NCBI RefSeq assembly: GCF_002160525.1
Contig: NZ_NFKT01000012.1
Location: forward strand, 1 to 64,000
Source: Lachnoclostridium sp. An169
Lineage (GTDB): Bacteria > Bacillota > Clostridia > Lachnospirales > Lachnospiraceae
Direction of reading: 5' to 3'
Length of the DNA stretch: 64,000 nucleotides
The notes under the pieces are model-generated. The model saw only the letters and a list, made by a program, of their open reading frames with translations. It was not told the origin of the DNA and did not search any database. The position numbers and the translations under genes were made by a program. The stretch's first letter is position 1; every line of letters starts with the position of its first letter. Below are positions 17,591 through 26,278 of the stretch, piece after piece.

Positions 17591-17684
17591 GGATAACCGT
17601 GACATACTGTTGGAAACAACAAATGATCCAATTCCTTGCTCCTGTGAAGGACAGGGGCCAGAGACCATAAGGAGGTGCAAGAAC

Positions 17685-17972
17685 ATGAATAAGTATGAAT
17701 TAGCTGTTGTTGTGAGCGCAAAACTCGAAGACGAAGCAAGAGCAGACGTAATCGAGAAAGTGAAAGCACTGATCACACGTTTCGGCGGCAACGTGACAGA
17801 CGTTGATGAGTGGGGCAAGAGAAGATTCGCTTACGAAATCCAGAAGATGAGAGAAGGATATTATTACTTCGTACACTTCGAGGCTGAGAGTACAGTTCCG
17901 GGCGAAGTGGAACAGCGTATCCGCATTATGGACAACGTGCTCAGATATTTATGCGTGAAACAGGAAGCATAA
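17685..17972 (+). CDS. rpsF: 30S ribosomal protein S6
   Basis: 95 aa, normal length, with the S6 signature near the start (MNKYELAVVVSAKLEDE) and the conserved WGKRRFAYEIQKMREGYY stretch. S6 forms a heterodimer with S18 on the platform of the small subunit. An AAGGAGG SD lies 8-9 nt before the ATG. First gene of the classical rpsF-ssb-rpsR operon. Confidence 0.98.
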   Translation: MNKYELAVVVSAKLEDEARADVIEKVKALITRFGGNVTDVDEWGKRRFAYEIQKMREGYYYFVHFEAESTVPGEVEQRIRIMDNVLRYLCVKQEA

Positions 17973-17988
17973 GCGGAAAGAGGTATAT

Positions 17989-18435
17989 ATGAATAAGGTT
18001 GTTTTAGTAGGACGGTTGACAAGAGATCCAGAAGTAAGATATTCACAGGGCGACAGCGCGACAGCCGTTGCGAGATACACGGTGGCTGTTGACCGCAGAT
18101 TCAAGAGAGACGGAGAGCCGACAGCGGATTTCATTCCGTGTGTTGTGTTCGGACGTTCTGCTGAGTTCGCTGAGAAATATTTCCGTCAGGGAATGCGCGT
18201 ATCCATTTCCGGACGCATCCAGACAGGAAGCTATACGAACAAGGACGGCGTGAAAGTTTACACGACGGAAGTGATCGTTGAGGAACAGGAATTTGCTGAG
18301 AGCAGAGCTGAGAGCGAGGCGAACAGAGCTTCCTTCCAGCGCCAGAGCGCACCCGCTCCGTCACCGAGCGTTGACGCAGGGGACGGTTTCATGAATATCC
18401 CGGATGGTATCGATGAGGAGCTCCCGTTCAACTAG
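17989..18435 (+). CDS. ssb: single-stranded DNA-binding protein
   Basis: 148 aa. An OB-fold spans residues 1-105 (MNKVVLVGRLTRDPEVRY at the start), followed by a disordered linker rich in Ser/Ala/Gln/Pro and an acidic tip. The tip reads DEELPFN, so the usual terminal Phe is followed by one extra Asn. SSB coats single-stranded DNA, and its acidic tip recruits replication and repair enzymes. It lies between rpsF and rpsR as in most Firmicutes. Confidence 0.97.
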   Translation: MNKVVLVGRLTRDPEVRYSQGDSATAVARYTVAVDRRFKRDGEPTADFIPCVVFGRSAEFAEKYFRQGMRVSISGRIQTGSYTNKDGVKVYTTEVIVEEQEFAESRAESEANRASFQRQSAPAPSPSVDAGDGFMNIPDGIDEELPFN

Positions 18436-18473
18436 ACCGAAAGCACTTAAATTAAGTGAAAGGAGATTCCATC

Positions 18474-18740
18474 ATGGCTTACGAAAAGGGAAGCAAACCA
18501 GAAGGCGGCTTCAAGAGAAGAGGCCCGGCACGCAGAAGAAAAAAAGTATGCGTATTCTGTGGTAAAGAGAATAACGAGATCGATTACAAGGACGTTGCAA
18601 AGTTAAAGAAGTATGTTTCCGAGAGAGGAAAGATCCTTCCGAGAAGAATCACAGGAAACTGTGCAAAGCATCAGAGAGCTCTTACAGTAGCAATCAAGAG
18701 AGCAAGACACATTGCACTGATGCCGTACGTTCAGGACTAA
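18474..18740 (+). CDS. rpsR: 30S ribosomal protein S18
   Basis: 88 aa, strongly basic. It contains the [16 protein letters not shown] motif (C+ paralogue with paired cysteines) and the [14 protein letters not shown] core. It binds S6 and 16S rRNA. AAAGGAG lies before the ATG at 18474; the in-frame ATG at 18456 has no SD. Last gene of the operon, followed by a strong terminator. Confidence 0.97.
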   Translation: MAYEKGSKPEGGFKRRGPARRRKKVCVFCGKENNEIDYKDVAKLKKYVSERGKILPRRITGNCAKHQRALTVAIKRARHIALMPYVQD

Positions 18741-18760
18741 TTGACAGGTTAAAAAATCAA

Positions 18761-18802
18761 GGCTGGTTTTCAGGGATGATACCCGGAGACCAGTCTTTTT
18801 TT
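18761..18802 (+). terminator. intrinsic terminator of the rpsF operon
   Basis: GGCTGGT (18761-18767) pairs with ACCAGTC (18789-18795), with additional inner pairs (GGG/CCC), and is followed by at least seven T residues. Confidence 0.9.
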
Positions 18803-18837
18803 GTATTATTCATAACAGTTCATTCCCATATGCTCTG

Positions 18838-18969
18838 GACCGGGAACTGGCACCGCTGAATGCGATTAACGATCATAATCCGAAATATCTGCTTACGATG
18901 GACTACGGTCCGATGATATCCCATAACGGGATCCGGCAGCTCTACGTCCTGGACTGGCTGATGAAGTAA
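18838..18969 (+). pseudogene. AAA ATPase (DUF4143-type) C-terminal remnant
   Basis: 43 codons ending at TAA read LAPLNAINDHNPKYLLTMD then ISHNGIRQLYVLDWLMK, the typical last residues of AAA/DUF4143 proteins. No start codon or upstream domain is present. Right after the stop the DNA (about 18964-18989) resembles the very 3' end of the intact DUF4143 gene at 24767-26101 (the KEYLRER codons), hinting at a recombination scar between paralogues. Confidence 0.65.
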
Positions 18970-19036
18970 TATCTGCGGGAGCGCTTAAATATGGAACTGT
19001 TGACCAGACTGACAACGGACTGGGAGCTTTACTGGT

Positions 19037-19064
19037 GAGGGGAAAATGTTTTTCCCCTCTTTTT
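19037..19064 (+). terminator. hairpin with T-run
   Basis: GAGGGGAAAA pairs with TTTTTCCCCTC, followed by TTTTT. It sits after the ATPase remnant and 93 bp before the helicase start, so it probably ended the lost gene. Confidence 0.7.
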
Positions 19065-19156
19065 CCGTTTCCCCATGCGTGCTATACTGAATACAGTGCC
19101 GCGCAGCGGTAAATACAAGTGATTTATGAAAGAGATAAGAAAAGAGGGCTCCGATA

Positions 19157-22100
19157 ATGTACGCATGGGAGAAAATGTTTCAGGATACAGCACTGGAGAA
19201 AGGAAAAACTGCCTATCAAAGTCACCGTGTAACGGACTTAAAGAAGGCGGGAGACGTATATTCGGCCGCGGTACTTGACCGGGAGAGGCATGAAGTGACA
19301 ATCACGCTGCAGGACGGCAGACCGAAGAGGGGAAAATGTGACTGCCCCGTGGCGAAGAGCAGGAAACTGTGCGGACATATGGCTGCACTGCTCTATGTAA
19401 TTGAGGATGAGAAAGCCAGACAGGAAAAGAAGCGGATCCGGGAAGAGGAAGAGAGGGAACGGAAGCGTTTGGTAAGAGAGAAAAGAAAGGAGGAGAGAAA
19501 GCAGCGGGAAATAGAAAAGCAGCAGAAAGAGGAGGCGAGGAAGCGGCTGGCAGCGGAGGAAGCGGCCAGGTTGGAGGAGAAAAAACGGGAACAGGAAGAG
19601 CGAGAAGCTGCAGAACAGGCGCGCCGTGCCGAGCGGAAAAGGCTGGAAGAAGAAGCACGGCGCAGAGCCGATGAGCGGCAGAAGGAGGAAGAGGAAAACC
19701 GCAGATATACCCTTCTTGGAGAGGCGTGGGAGGATGAGGATATCCAGCAGAGTACTTACAGTATCTCCAGCCTGGAACACTATCAGTATTTTGATGTCGG
19801 AAAGATCCGTAAATCAGTAAAATTTCCCGCTTCGTCATTGAAAAAGGGGAGACAGCTCTTCCAAAACGGCGCGGTGGAGATAACGGATGTCCACGCAGGA
19901 TATGACCGGATTGATGGGGAAATCTGCGGGGAAATCCATGCAGTTACCAGAGATGGCGGGGGCGAGGTTACGCAGATTATGCAGTTCTCGCGTACGGAGG
20001 CTGTCCGGATGCGGTGCGGATGCCGCCAGTGCGCGCGGATGTTTTACAGCTTTTCATCCAACTGGAAGAGTACCTGCCAGTATTCTGCTGCTCTCATGGA
20101 TGCACTGGAAGAATATCTGTCGTCCCACAACCTGGCAGATGCAACGGATCTGAAGGGCAGGATGGTACTGGAAGCCCTCGGAGGGCGCCGCAGCCCTGTG
20201 AAAGAACCCGGCGGGGCACAGGGAAAACTCAGGATAGAGGCGAAACTGACCCGGGGGTGGAATACGCTGGAGGCATCTTTCCGGGTTGGAAATGAGAAGC
20301 TGTATGTTGTGAAAGATCTGGACGAATTCTGTGAGCATGTAAAAAATGCAGAAGATGCGGTTTACGGGACCTCAACGAATTATAATCACGCAATTTCCAA
20401 TTTTACCGAGGAGGGAAAACGCTGGATCGGTTTTATTACAAATGCGGTAAAAGAGGATGAACAGTTTGAAGCGAGGATGGAGGGAACCAGATATTATGAT
20501 GACTGGAAATCGGTAAGCGGAAAGAAGATCGATCTGTACGGATGGCGCCTGGATGAATTTTATGATGTGGCTGCTGAAAACGGAGAGGTGCTGTATGACA
20601 GCGGAACCGGAGGCCGGGGGACAAAGAAACATCAGACCACGCTGAAAACCCGGGTGAAGAATCCGGAGATCACGGCGGATATCTCGGAAGAGACTTTTGA
20701 TGATTCCGGGGAATTCCATGGCGTCTCCGTGGATATTTCGCTGCCGGAGCTGTATTCAGGGATGAAAGCCGATTACTATATCAAAGATGGATTCCTGAAC
20801 AGGGCGGACAGCGGTTTTTCAGAAAAACTGGGAGCGCTTCGGGATCAGGAAGAGCACGGGCACATTCGTTTTCATGTGGGAAGGAATCATCTGAATACCT
20901 TTTACTACGATGTTCTTCCAAATCTGGAGGAGATTGCGCGGGTGAAGGAACACGATCCGGAAAAGATCCGCCAGTACCTGACACCGGAGACTAAGTTTAC
21001 CTTTTATCTGGACGCCGATAAAGGGGACGTGTTCTGCAGAATTTTCGCCGGATATGCGCAGCGGGAATTTTCCGTGGTAGAGAGTTTGCAGCAGGGCAGT
21101 GTGGAGGAGCAGTACCGTGATATCGAAAGAGAAGCGGAAATCTTAAACCGGGTTATGAGCTGGATGCCGTATCTGGATCCTGAGAGAGACGCTCTGTGCA
21201 CAGGCGGAGATGAAGAAGAAATTTACCGGGTAATGACGGAAGGAGTGGAAACGCTGCTCGGACTTGGCGAGGTCAGGTGTACGGACAGTTTCTTAAGCCG
21301 CAGGGTGATCCGGAAAGTAAAGGCGAGGGTCGGAGTGTCAGTGTCCGGCGGGCTTCTGGAACTGGAGATGTCCGCAGACGGTCTGGACCAGAAAGAGCTG
21401 ATGGATATTCTCCACAGTTACCGGGTGAAAAAGAAATATCACCGGCTGAAAGACGGAAGCTATGTGGGTCTGGAAGACGGGTCTGTTGAAACACTGGAAG
21501 AACTGATCGAAGCGATGAACCTGAAGCCTGCGGATATGATAAAAGGTAAGGTCAACATTCCCCTGTACCGCTCGCTGTATCTGGATCGGATGCTTGCGGA
21601 GAACGATGAGATATACAGCAGGAGAGACAGTCATTTCCGGGAGATGGTCAAGGAATTCAAGACCATCGATGACTCGGAGTTTGAGGAGCCCCAAAGTCTC
21701 TCGGATATTATGCGGAACTACCAGAAAGACGGGTTTAAATGGATGCGTACCCTGGAAGAATGGAATCTGGGCGGAATCCTCGCGGATGACATGGGTCTGG
21801 GAAAAACGCTCCAGGCAATCGCACTTCTGCTCTCGGCAAAGCTGGAGGGAAGAGGCGGCAGCGCGCTGATCGTTGCTCCTGCAGCCCTCGTGTATAACTG
21901 GGAGGAAGAGTTCCACCGCTATGCGCCTGAGCTGTCTGTTGCCGTTGTGGCGGGAAACCAGGAAGAGCGTCGGGAGAAGATCGGACAGTATCAGGAATAT
22001 GACGCTCTGGTGACATCTTATGATACGCTGCGGAGAGACATTTCTTTCTATGAAGATAAGGAGTTCCGCTATCAGATTATTGACGAGGCTCAGTACATCA

Positions 22101-23098
22101 AGAATCATACCACGGCTGCGGCGAAAGCGGTGAAAGTGATAAAGAGCCGGATCCGCTATGCCCTGACCGGTACGCCTATTGAGAACCGGCTCAGTGAACT
22201 GTGGAGTATCTTTGATTATCTGATGCCGGGATTCCTGTACGGGTATGAAGTATTCCGCAGAGAGATCGAGACACCTATTGTGAAAAATCAGGACCAGGCA
22301 GTGGTGGCGCGCCTGCAGAAAATGACAGGGCCGTTTATTCTGCGCCGCCTGAAAGAGAATGTGCTGAAGGATCTGCCGGAAAAACTGGAGGAGATCCGTT
22401 ACGTCCGTTTCGAGGGAGAACAGCAGAATCTGTATGATGCGCAGGTTCTCCATATGAGGGAAACGCTTGCAGGGCAGGGAGAAGAGGAGTTTAACAAAAA
22501 CCGTTTCCAGGTGCTTGCGGAACTGACCCGGCTGCGTCAGATCTGCTGTGCGCCGTCGCTGTGCTTTGAGAATTACTGCGGGGAGGCGGCGAAGGTGGAC
22601 GCCTGTGTACAGCTGATCCAGAGCGCCATGGACGGCGGACACAGGATGCTCGTATTCTCCCAGTTTACCTCCATGCTGGAGATTCTGGAGAAAGAACTGG
22701 ATAAGGAAGGCATAGAATATTATGTGATCACAGGGAGCACGCCGAAAGAAGAGAGGCTGCGTCTTGTGAGGATGTTTAACGAAGGAGACGTACCGGTCTT
22801 TTTCATCTCGCTCAAGGCGGGGGGAGTAGGGCTGAACCTGACCGGGGCTGACGTGGTGATTCACTATGATCCCTGGTGGAACCAGGCCGTCCAGAACCAG
22901 GCGACAGACCGGGCACACAGGATCGGTCAGACGAAGAAGGTTACTGTATATAAGCTGATCGCCAAGAATACAATCGAGGAGAAGATCCAGAAGCTCCAGG
23001 AGACGAAGCAGGATCTGGCGGATCAGATCATCGGCGGAGAGACCGGACAGTTGGCAGGAATGAGCAGAGAGGATATTCTTGCTTTGCTGGAGGCGTGA
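19157..23098 (+). CDS. SWIM-finger SNF2-family DEAD/DEAH helicase
   Basis: 1313 aa. The N-terminus carries a SWIM zinc finger (CDCPVAKSRKLCGH near 55-70), then about 110 residues of Lys/Arg/Glu-rich coiled coil (about 90-200), a SNF2-associated domain (middle third) and the two SF2 motor lobes. Motifs visible: DDMGLGKTLQ (Walker A, near 877), DEAQYIKN (Walker B), LTGTPIENR, VFSQFTSMLEIL and QATDRAHRIGQ (motif VI). These are ATP-driven DNA translocases of the RapA/Swi2-Snf2 group. The bacterial role is likely chromatin/RNAP remodelling or repair. It is monocistronic. The coiled coil is long for the family. Confidence 0.93.
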   Translation: MYAWEKMFQDTALEKGKTAYQSHRVTDLKKAGDVYSAAVLDRERHEVTITLQDGRPKRGKCDCPVAKSRKLCGHMAALLYVIEDEKARQEKKRIREEEERERKRLVREKRKEERKQREIEKQQKEEARKRLAAEEAARLEEKKREQEEREAAEQARRAERKRLEEEARRRADERQKEEEENRRYTLLGEAWEDEDIQQSTYSISSLEHYQYFDVGKIRKSVKFPASSLKKGRQLFQNGAVEITDVHAGYDRIDGEICGEIHAVTRDGGGEVTQIMQFSRTEAVRMRCGCRQCARMFYSFSSNWKSTCQYSAALMDALEEYLSSHNLADATDLKGRMVLEALGGRRSPVKEPGGAQGKLRIEAKLTRGWNTLEASFRVGNEKLYVVKDLDEFCEHVKNAEDAVYGTSTNYNHAISNFTEEGKRWIGFITNAVKEDEQFEARMEGTRYYDDWKSVSGKKIDLYGWRLDEFYDVAAENGEVLYDSGTGGRGTKKHQTTLKTRVKNPEITADISEETFDDSGEFHGVSVDISLPELYSGMKADYYIKDGFLNRADSGFSEKLGALRDQEEHGHIRFHVGRNHLNTFYYDVLPNLEEIARVKEHDPEKIRQYLTPETKFTFYLDADKGDVFCRIFAGYAQREFSVVESLQQGSVEEQYRDIEREAEILNRVMSWMPYLDPERDALCTGGDEEEIYRVMTEGVETLLGLGEVRCTDSFLSRRVIRKVKARVGVSVSGGLLELEMSADGLDQKELMDILHSYRVKKKYHRLKDGSYVGLEDGSVETLEELIEAMNLKPADMIKGKVNIPLYRSLYLDRMLAENDEIYSRRDSHFREMVKEFKTIDDSEFEEPQSLSDIMRNYQKDGFKWMRTLEEWNLGGILADDMGLGKTLQAIALLLSAKLEGRGGSALIVAPAALVYNWEEEFHRYAPELSVAVVAGNQEERREKIGQYQEYDALVTSYDTLRRDISFYEDKEFRYQIIDEAQYIKNHTTAAAKAVKVIKSRIRYALTGTPIENRLSELWSIFDYLMPGFLYGYEVFRREIETPIVKNQDQAVVARLQKMTGPFILRRLKENVLKDLPEKLEEIRYVRFEGEQQNLYDAQVLHMRETLAGQGEEEFNKNRFQVLAELTRLRQICCAPSLCFENYCGEAAKVDACVQLIQSAMDGGHRMLVFSQFTSMLEILEKELDKEGIEYYVITGSTPKEERLRLVRMFNEGDVPVFFISLKAGGVGLNLTGADVVIHYDPWWNQAVQNQATDRAHRIGQTKKVTVYKLIAKNTIEEKIQKLQETKQDLADQIIGGETGQLAGMSREDILALLEA

Positions 23099-23117
23099 TC
23101 TGCCTGGGGAGTCGGTT

Positions 23118-23256
23118 GGCCGTTAGGGTCCGTATTGCCCTGGCGGCCACGCTTGCGCTCGGGAGTGAAACGCAGCGGTACTAAAGCCGCAAAGGACGCG
23201 GCTTAAGGACCGGCGTTTCACTACGGGCCTTCATGGCAACACGGACCCTAACGGCC
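23118..23256. repeat. 139-bp nested palindromic element
   Basis: The outer arms GGCCGTTAGGGTCCGT (23118-23133) and ACGGACCCTAACGGCC (23241-23256) are perfect 16-bp complements, extended by TTGCC/GGCAA. Inside, AGTGAAACGC (23164-23173) pairs with GCGTTTCACT (23213-23222), and AAGCCGC (23184-23190) pairs with GCGGCTT (23198-23204). The whole element folds into a long branched hairpin. It fills the gap between the helicase and deoB. It has the look of a MITE/extragenic palindromic repeat or a structured RNA; no family could be assigned. Confidence 0.75.
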
Positions 23257-23320
23257 GGGGCGACTGGCTCAGGCAGGGAAAGTGGGAAAAGTTTGAGATG
23301 ATGGAAGGATGGGTGAACGG

Positions 23321-24598
23321 ATGGAAGTAAAGAGAGTTTTTCTGATCGTGCTTGACAGTGCGGGAGTTGGATGGGCTCCGGATGCGGAGCGGTTTGGAGA
23401 TGTGGGGAGTGATACGTTTGGCTCCTGTGTGAGAAGCGGAAAGCTGCATGTGCCGAATATGGAGCGGATGGGCTTGTACCGGATACAGGGAACTTCATTT
23501 GAAAAAAGCGGGATCTCCGGGACAGCCCTGGCGCCGGCAGAGAAGAAAGCGACAGAGATGAATGAGGCAGAAGCAGGACGGTTTGACGGGGGAGCTGACT
23601 TCGGGAAAGAAGAAAAGTCTGCCGCGGTAACGGGATGTTTCGGCAAGCTCCGGGAGCAGTCCGCGGGGAAGGATACAACCATGGGGCACTGGGAGATCGC
23701 GGGCGTGATCTCGCCGAAGCCCATGCCTACATTTCCCCATGGATTTCCCAAAGAACTTCTGGACGAATTTGCCGCAAGGACCGGGCGAGGCGTGATTTGC
23801 AACGAAGTGGGATCCGGGACAGAGATGATCCGGCGCTACGGCGAGGAACAGATGCGGACAGGAAAGTGGATCGTCTATACGTCTGCGGACAGTGTGTTTC
23901 AGATCGCCGCCCACGAGGAAGTCATACCTCTTGAGGAACTGTATGCGGGATGCCGGACAGCGCGGGAACTGCTGACCGGAGATTATGCGGTGGGGCGGGT
24001 GATCGCAAGACCCTATGTGGGGAAAGCTCCTGATTTTACCAGGACAGTGAACCGCCATGATTTTTCCCTGGAACCGCCCCGGGATACCATGCTTGATATG
24101 CTGAAAAGTTCCGGACGGGATGTGATCGGTGTGGGAAAGATCTACGATATCTTTGCCGGAAGAGGTCTTACAAAGACGTTCCCCAATGAGGGAAATGAGA
24201 AAAATATGGATGTGGCGATCCGGCTCCTGGATGAAGATTTCCATGGACTGTGCTTCGTCAATCTGGTGGATTTTGATATGATCTACGGGCACCGCAGGAA
24301 TGTGGAGGGCTATACGGAGGCATTGAACGCCTTTGACCGCAGGCTGGATGAATTTCTTCCGAAGATGCAGGATTCAGATGTGCTGATGATCACGGCGGAT
24401 CACGGGTGCGATCCGGGATTCACCGGAACAGACCACACGCGGGAGTATGTTCCGATCCTCTGTTGTGGAAAACCGGTCAAAAATGGTGTGGATCTGGGGA
24501 TAAGAGGCAGCTATGCAGATATCGCGGCGACGGTATGCAGGATGCTGGGAACAGAGTACTGTGGCGACGGGGAGAGCTTTTTAGAACAGATTCGCTAA
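23321..24598 (+). CDS. deoB: phosphopentomutase
   Basis: 425 aa. It interconverts (deoxy)ribose 1-phosphate and 5-phosphate in nucleoside salvage, using two Mn ions. Visible motifs: FLIVLDSAGVGWAPDA at the N-terminus, GKDTTMGHWEIAG with the activating threonine, VDFDMIYGHRR and TADHGCDPGF near the C-terminus. A hydrophilic insertion of about 45 residues (roughly 65-108) sits between the usual GTSFEK and GCFGKLREQSAGKD segments and is absent from standard DeoB as I know it. The ATG at 23321 is preferred over one at 23309 that coincides with the SD-like GGAAGG. It is monocistronic here, not next to other deo genes. Confidence 0.93.
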   Translation: MEVKRVFLIVLDSAGVGWAPDAERFGDVGSDTFGSCVRSGKLHVPNMERMGLYRIQGTSFEKSGISGTALAPAEKKATEMNEAEAGRFDGGADFGKEEKSAAVTGCFGKLREQSAGKDTTMGHWEIAGVISPKPMPTFPHGFPKELLDEFAARTGRGVICNEVGSGTEMIRRYGEEQMRTGKWIVYTSADSVFQIAAHEEVIPLEELYAGCRTARELLTGDYAVGRVIARPYVGKAPDFTRTVNRHDFSLEPPRDTMLDMLKSSGRDVIGVGKIYDIFAGRGLTKTFPNEGNEKNMDVAIRLLDEDFHGLCFVNLVDFDMIYGHRRNVEGYTEALNAFDRRLDEFLPKMQDSDVLMITADHGCDPGFTGTDHTREYVPILCCGKPVKNGVDLGIRGSYADIAATVCRMLGTEYCGDGESFLEQIR

Positions 24599-24624
24599 GG
24601 GATGATGCGGGCAGGGACATTTAT

Positions 24625-24708
24625 TCGCTGTAAAAAATGTATTTTTTTAAAAATAATCGCTCATAAAAATGTAATATTGATAAAAAGTTCGCTCATTTTT
24701 TTGTAATA
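24625..24708. repeat. three 32-bp phased direct repeats upstream of DUF4143 ATPase
   Basis: Units beginning at 24625, 24657 and 24689 share TCGCT-N2-T-(A/T)5-TGTAATA; the first unit is more degenerate. The exact 32-bp period puts all copies on the same face of the helix (about three turns). They lie directly upstream of the promoter at 24713-24741, so an operator array is the simplest reading. Confidence 0.65.
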
Positions 24709-24712
24709 CAGA

Positions 24713-24741
24713 TTGATATCACGAAAACAGAGGGATATAAT
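24713..24741 (+). promoter_or_regulatory. sigma-A promoter of DUF4143 ATPase gene
   Basis: TTGATA (24713-24718) and TATAAT (24736-24741) with a 17-bp spacer, starting a few bases after the last 32-bp repeat. Confidence 0.75.
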
Positions 24742-24766
24742 ATTACCATCGAAAGGAAGTGGTATC

Positions 24767-26101
24767 ATGAAATATCTTAAGCGAAAGATTGATGAGTTCC
24801 TTATGGAGTGGAAAGTTGATCCGGGCAAAAAACCGCTGATCGTAAAAGGCGCCAGGCAGGTGGGAAAAACGGAGTCTGTCACGAGGTTTGGCAGGGAAAA
24901 CTATCAGCAGGTTATTTACATTAATTTTGTTGAGGAACCCAAATATAAGATGATACTGGAAGATGGATACAGCACGTCTGATATCATAAAGAACATCTCA
25001 AGGATTGATCCGTCGAAGCGTTTTGTTGAAAATGAGACACTTTTCATTTTCGATGAGATACAGGAGATGCCGGACATTGCAACGTCTCTGAAATTTTTCA
25101 AGCTTGACGGGAGATATGATGTGATCTGCAGCGGTTCTCTTCTGGGCATTAATTACAGACAGATCGAGAGCAACAGCGTGGGATATAAGACTGATTACGA
25201 GATGAATTCCATGGATTTTGAGGAATTTCTGTGGGCGAAAGGCTATGGAAAAGAGTTTGCCGAAGATCTGCTGGCACATATGAAGGAAGAAAAGCCACTC
25301 AGTGAATTGACAATGTCTGTCTGCCGTGGGCTGTTTCTTGACTACTGTATACTGGGAGGTATGCCTGCTGTGGTGGAGCAGTATATTGAAAACGGGACCT
25401 TTGAAGGAACGTTGGATCTGCAAAGACAACTGCTTGCCGATTATAAAGAAGATATCCGAAAGTATGCGGAAGGGATGGATCAGACAAGGATTCTGAATGT
25501 TTTTAACCAGATCGCCCCTCAGCTCGCCAGAGACAATAAAAAATTTCAGCTTTCCAGAGTGGCGCGCGGAGCAAGATTTAAGGATTACAGAGGCTGTATT
25601 GAGTGGCTTGCTGATGCAGGGGTGGTCAATATCTGTTACTGCCTTGGTTTTCCTGAGCTTCCTCTGAAGGGAAATTATGATGATACGAAATTTAAGCTGT
25701 ATTTTAAGGACACCGGTCTTCTGGTTGCGATGCTGGACGATGAATCTCAGGACGATCTTCGCGCCAACCGGAACCTGGGAGTATATAAGGGTGCCCTTTA
25801 CGAAAATATTGTCGGAGAAGCTTTGGTAAAAGCGGGGTATGGACTCTATTATTATAAAAGGGAAGACTCTACGCTGGAGGAAGATTTTTTTGTCAGGACA
25901 AGGGAAAATCTTGTCCCTGTTGAGGTAAAAGCGTCAGGAGGCAGGTCGAAGTCTCTGCGCACATTGATTGACAGTGAGAAGTACGGAGATATCCGTTGGG
26001 GAATAAAGCTTTGCGAGGGGAATATCGGATACAGTGACGGAATTTATACATTTCCGTATTTCTGTACCTTCCTGCTGAAGGAATATCTGAGGGAGCGCTG
26101 A
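24767..26101 (+). CDS. ATP-binding protein with DUF4143 (AAA_14 family)
   Basis: 444 aa. The N-terminal AAA_14 ATPase has P-loop VKGARQVGKTESV near residue 24, Walker B LFIFDEIQEMP near 90 and sensor DVICSGSLLG. DUF4143 follows (LDYCILGGMPAVVEQYI..., LKLYFKDTGLLVAML) and ends with a PD-(D/E)XK-like stretch, EEDFFVRTRENLVPVEVKAS. AAAGGAAG precedes the ATG. These ATPases are abundant and multicopy in gut anaerobes. The endonuclease-like tail suggests a nucleic-acid or defence role, but none is demonstrated. The gene is AT-richer than neighbours and stands alone. Confidence 0.9.
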   Translation: MKYLKRKIDEFLMEWKVDPGKKPLIVKGARQVGKTESVTRFGRENYQQVIYINFVEEPKYKMILEDGYSTSDIIKNISRIDPSKRFVENETLFIFDEIQEMPDIATSLKFFKLDGRYDVICSGSLLGINYRQIESNSVGYKTDYEMNSMDFEEFLWAKGYGKEFAEDLLAHMKEEKPLSELTMSVCRGLFLDYCILGGMPAVVEQYIENGTFEGTLDLQRQLLADYKEDIRKYAEGMDQTRILNVFNQIAPQLARDNKKFQLSRVARGARFKDYRGCIEWLADAGVVNICYCLGFPELPLKGNYDDTKFKLYFKDTGLLVAMLDDESQDDLRANRNLGVYKGALYENIVGEALVKAGYGLYYYKREDSTLEEDFFVRTRENLVPVEVKASGGRSKSLRTLIDSEKYGDIRWGIKLCEGNIGYSDGIYTFPYFCTFLLKEYLRER

Positions 26102-26116
26102 ATTTTCTGCGCTCCC
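26091..26116 (+). terminator. hairpin overlapping the 3' end of the DUF4143 gene
   Basis: GGGAGCGC (26091-26098) pairs with GCGCTCCC (26109-26116). The left arm is the last codons of the gene. The T-run after it is poor (GAATTTG), so termination strength is uncertain. Confidence 0.5.
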
Positions 26117-26194
26117 GAATTTGTGTGCATCGGGGAGCGAGCTTTATAGCGACAGGAAAGCGTACTGATATTAGTTGAGGAGTATCTGTAAAAT

Positions 26195-26228
26195 AGTAGT
26201 TGCAAAAGAACTGCTAAAAAGATAAAAT
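26195..26228 (+). promoter_or_regulatory. promoter with inverted repeat upstream of AbiEi/AbiEii
   Basis: TTGCAA (26200-26205) and TAAAAT (26223-26228) are 17 bp apart. AGTAGTT/AACTGCT (26195-26201/26209-26215, one mismatch) forms a dyad over the -35 and spacer. AbiEi antitoxins are known to repress their own promoters through inverted repeats, so this is the likely site. Confidence 0.6.
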
Positions 26229-26278
26229 AAAATCGAAGATAGAGACTATAAAAACATTATCAGAGAGAAGGAAAGCAG

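Noticed and set aside
21338-22918. 526-codon frame antisense to the SNF2 helicase
   Set aside because: Shadow of helicase codon bias; the sense strand carries clear helicase motifs.
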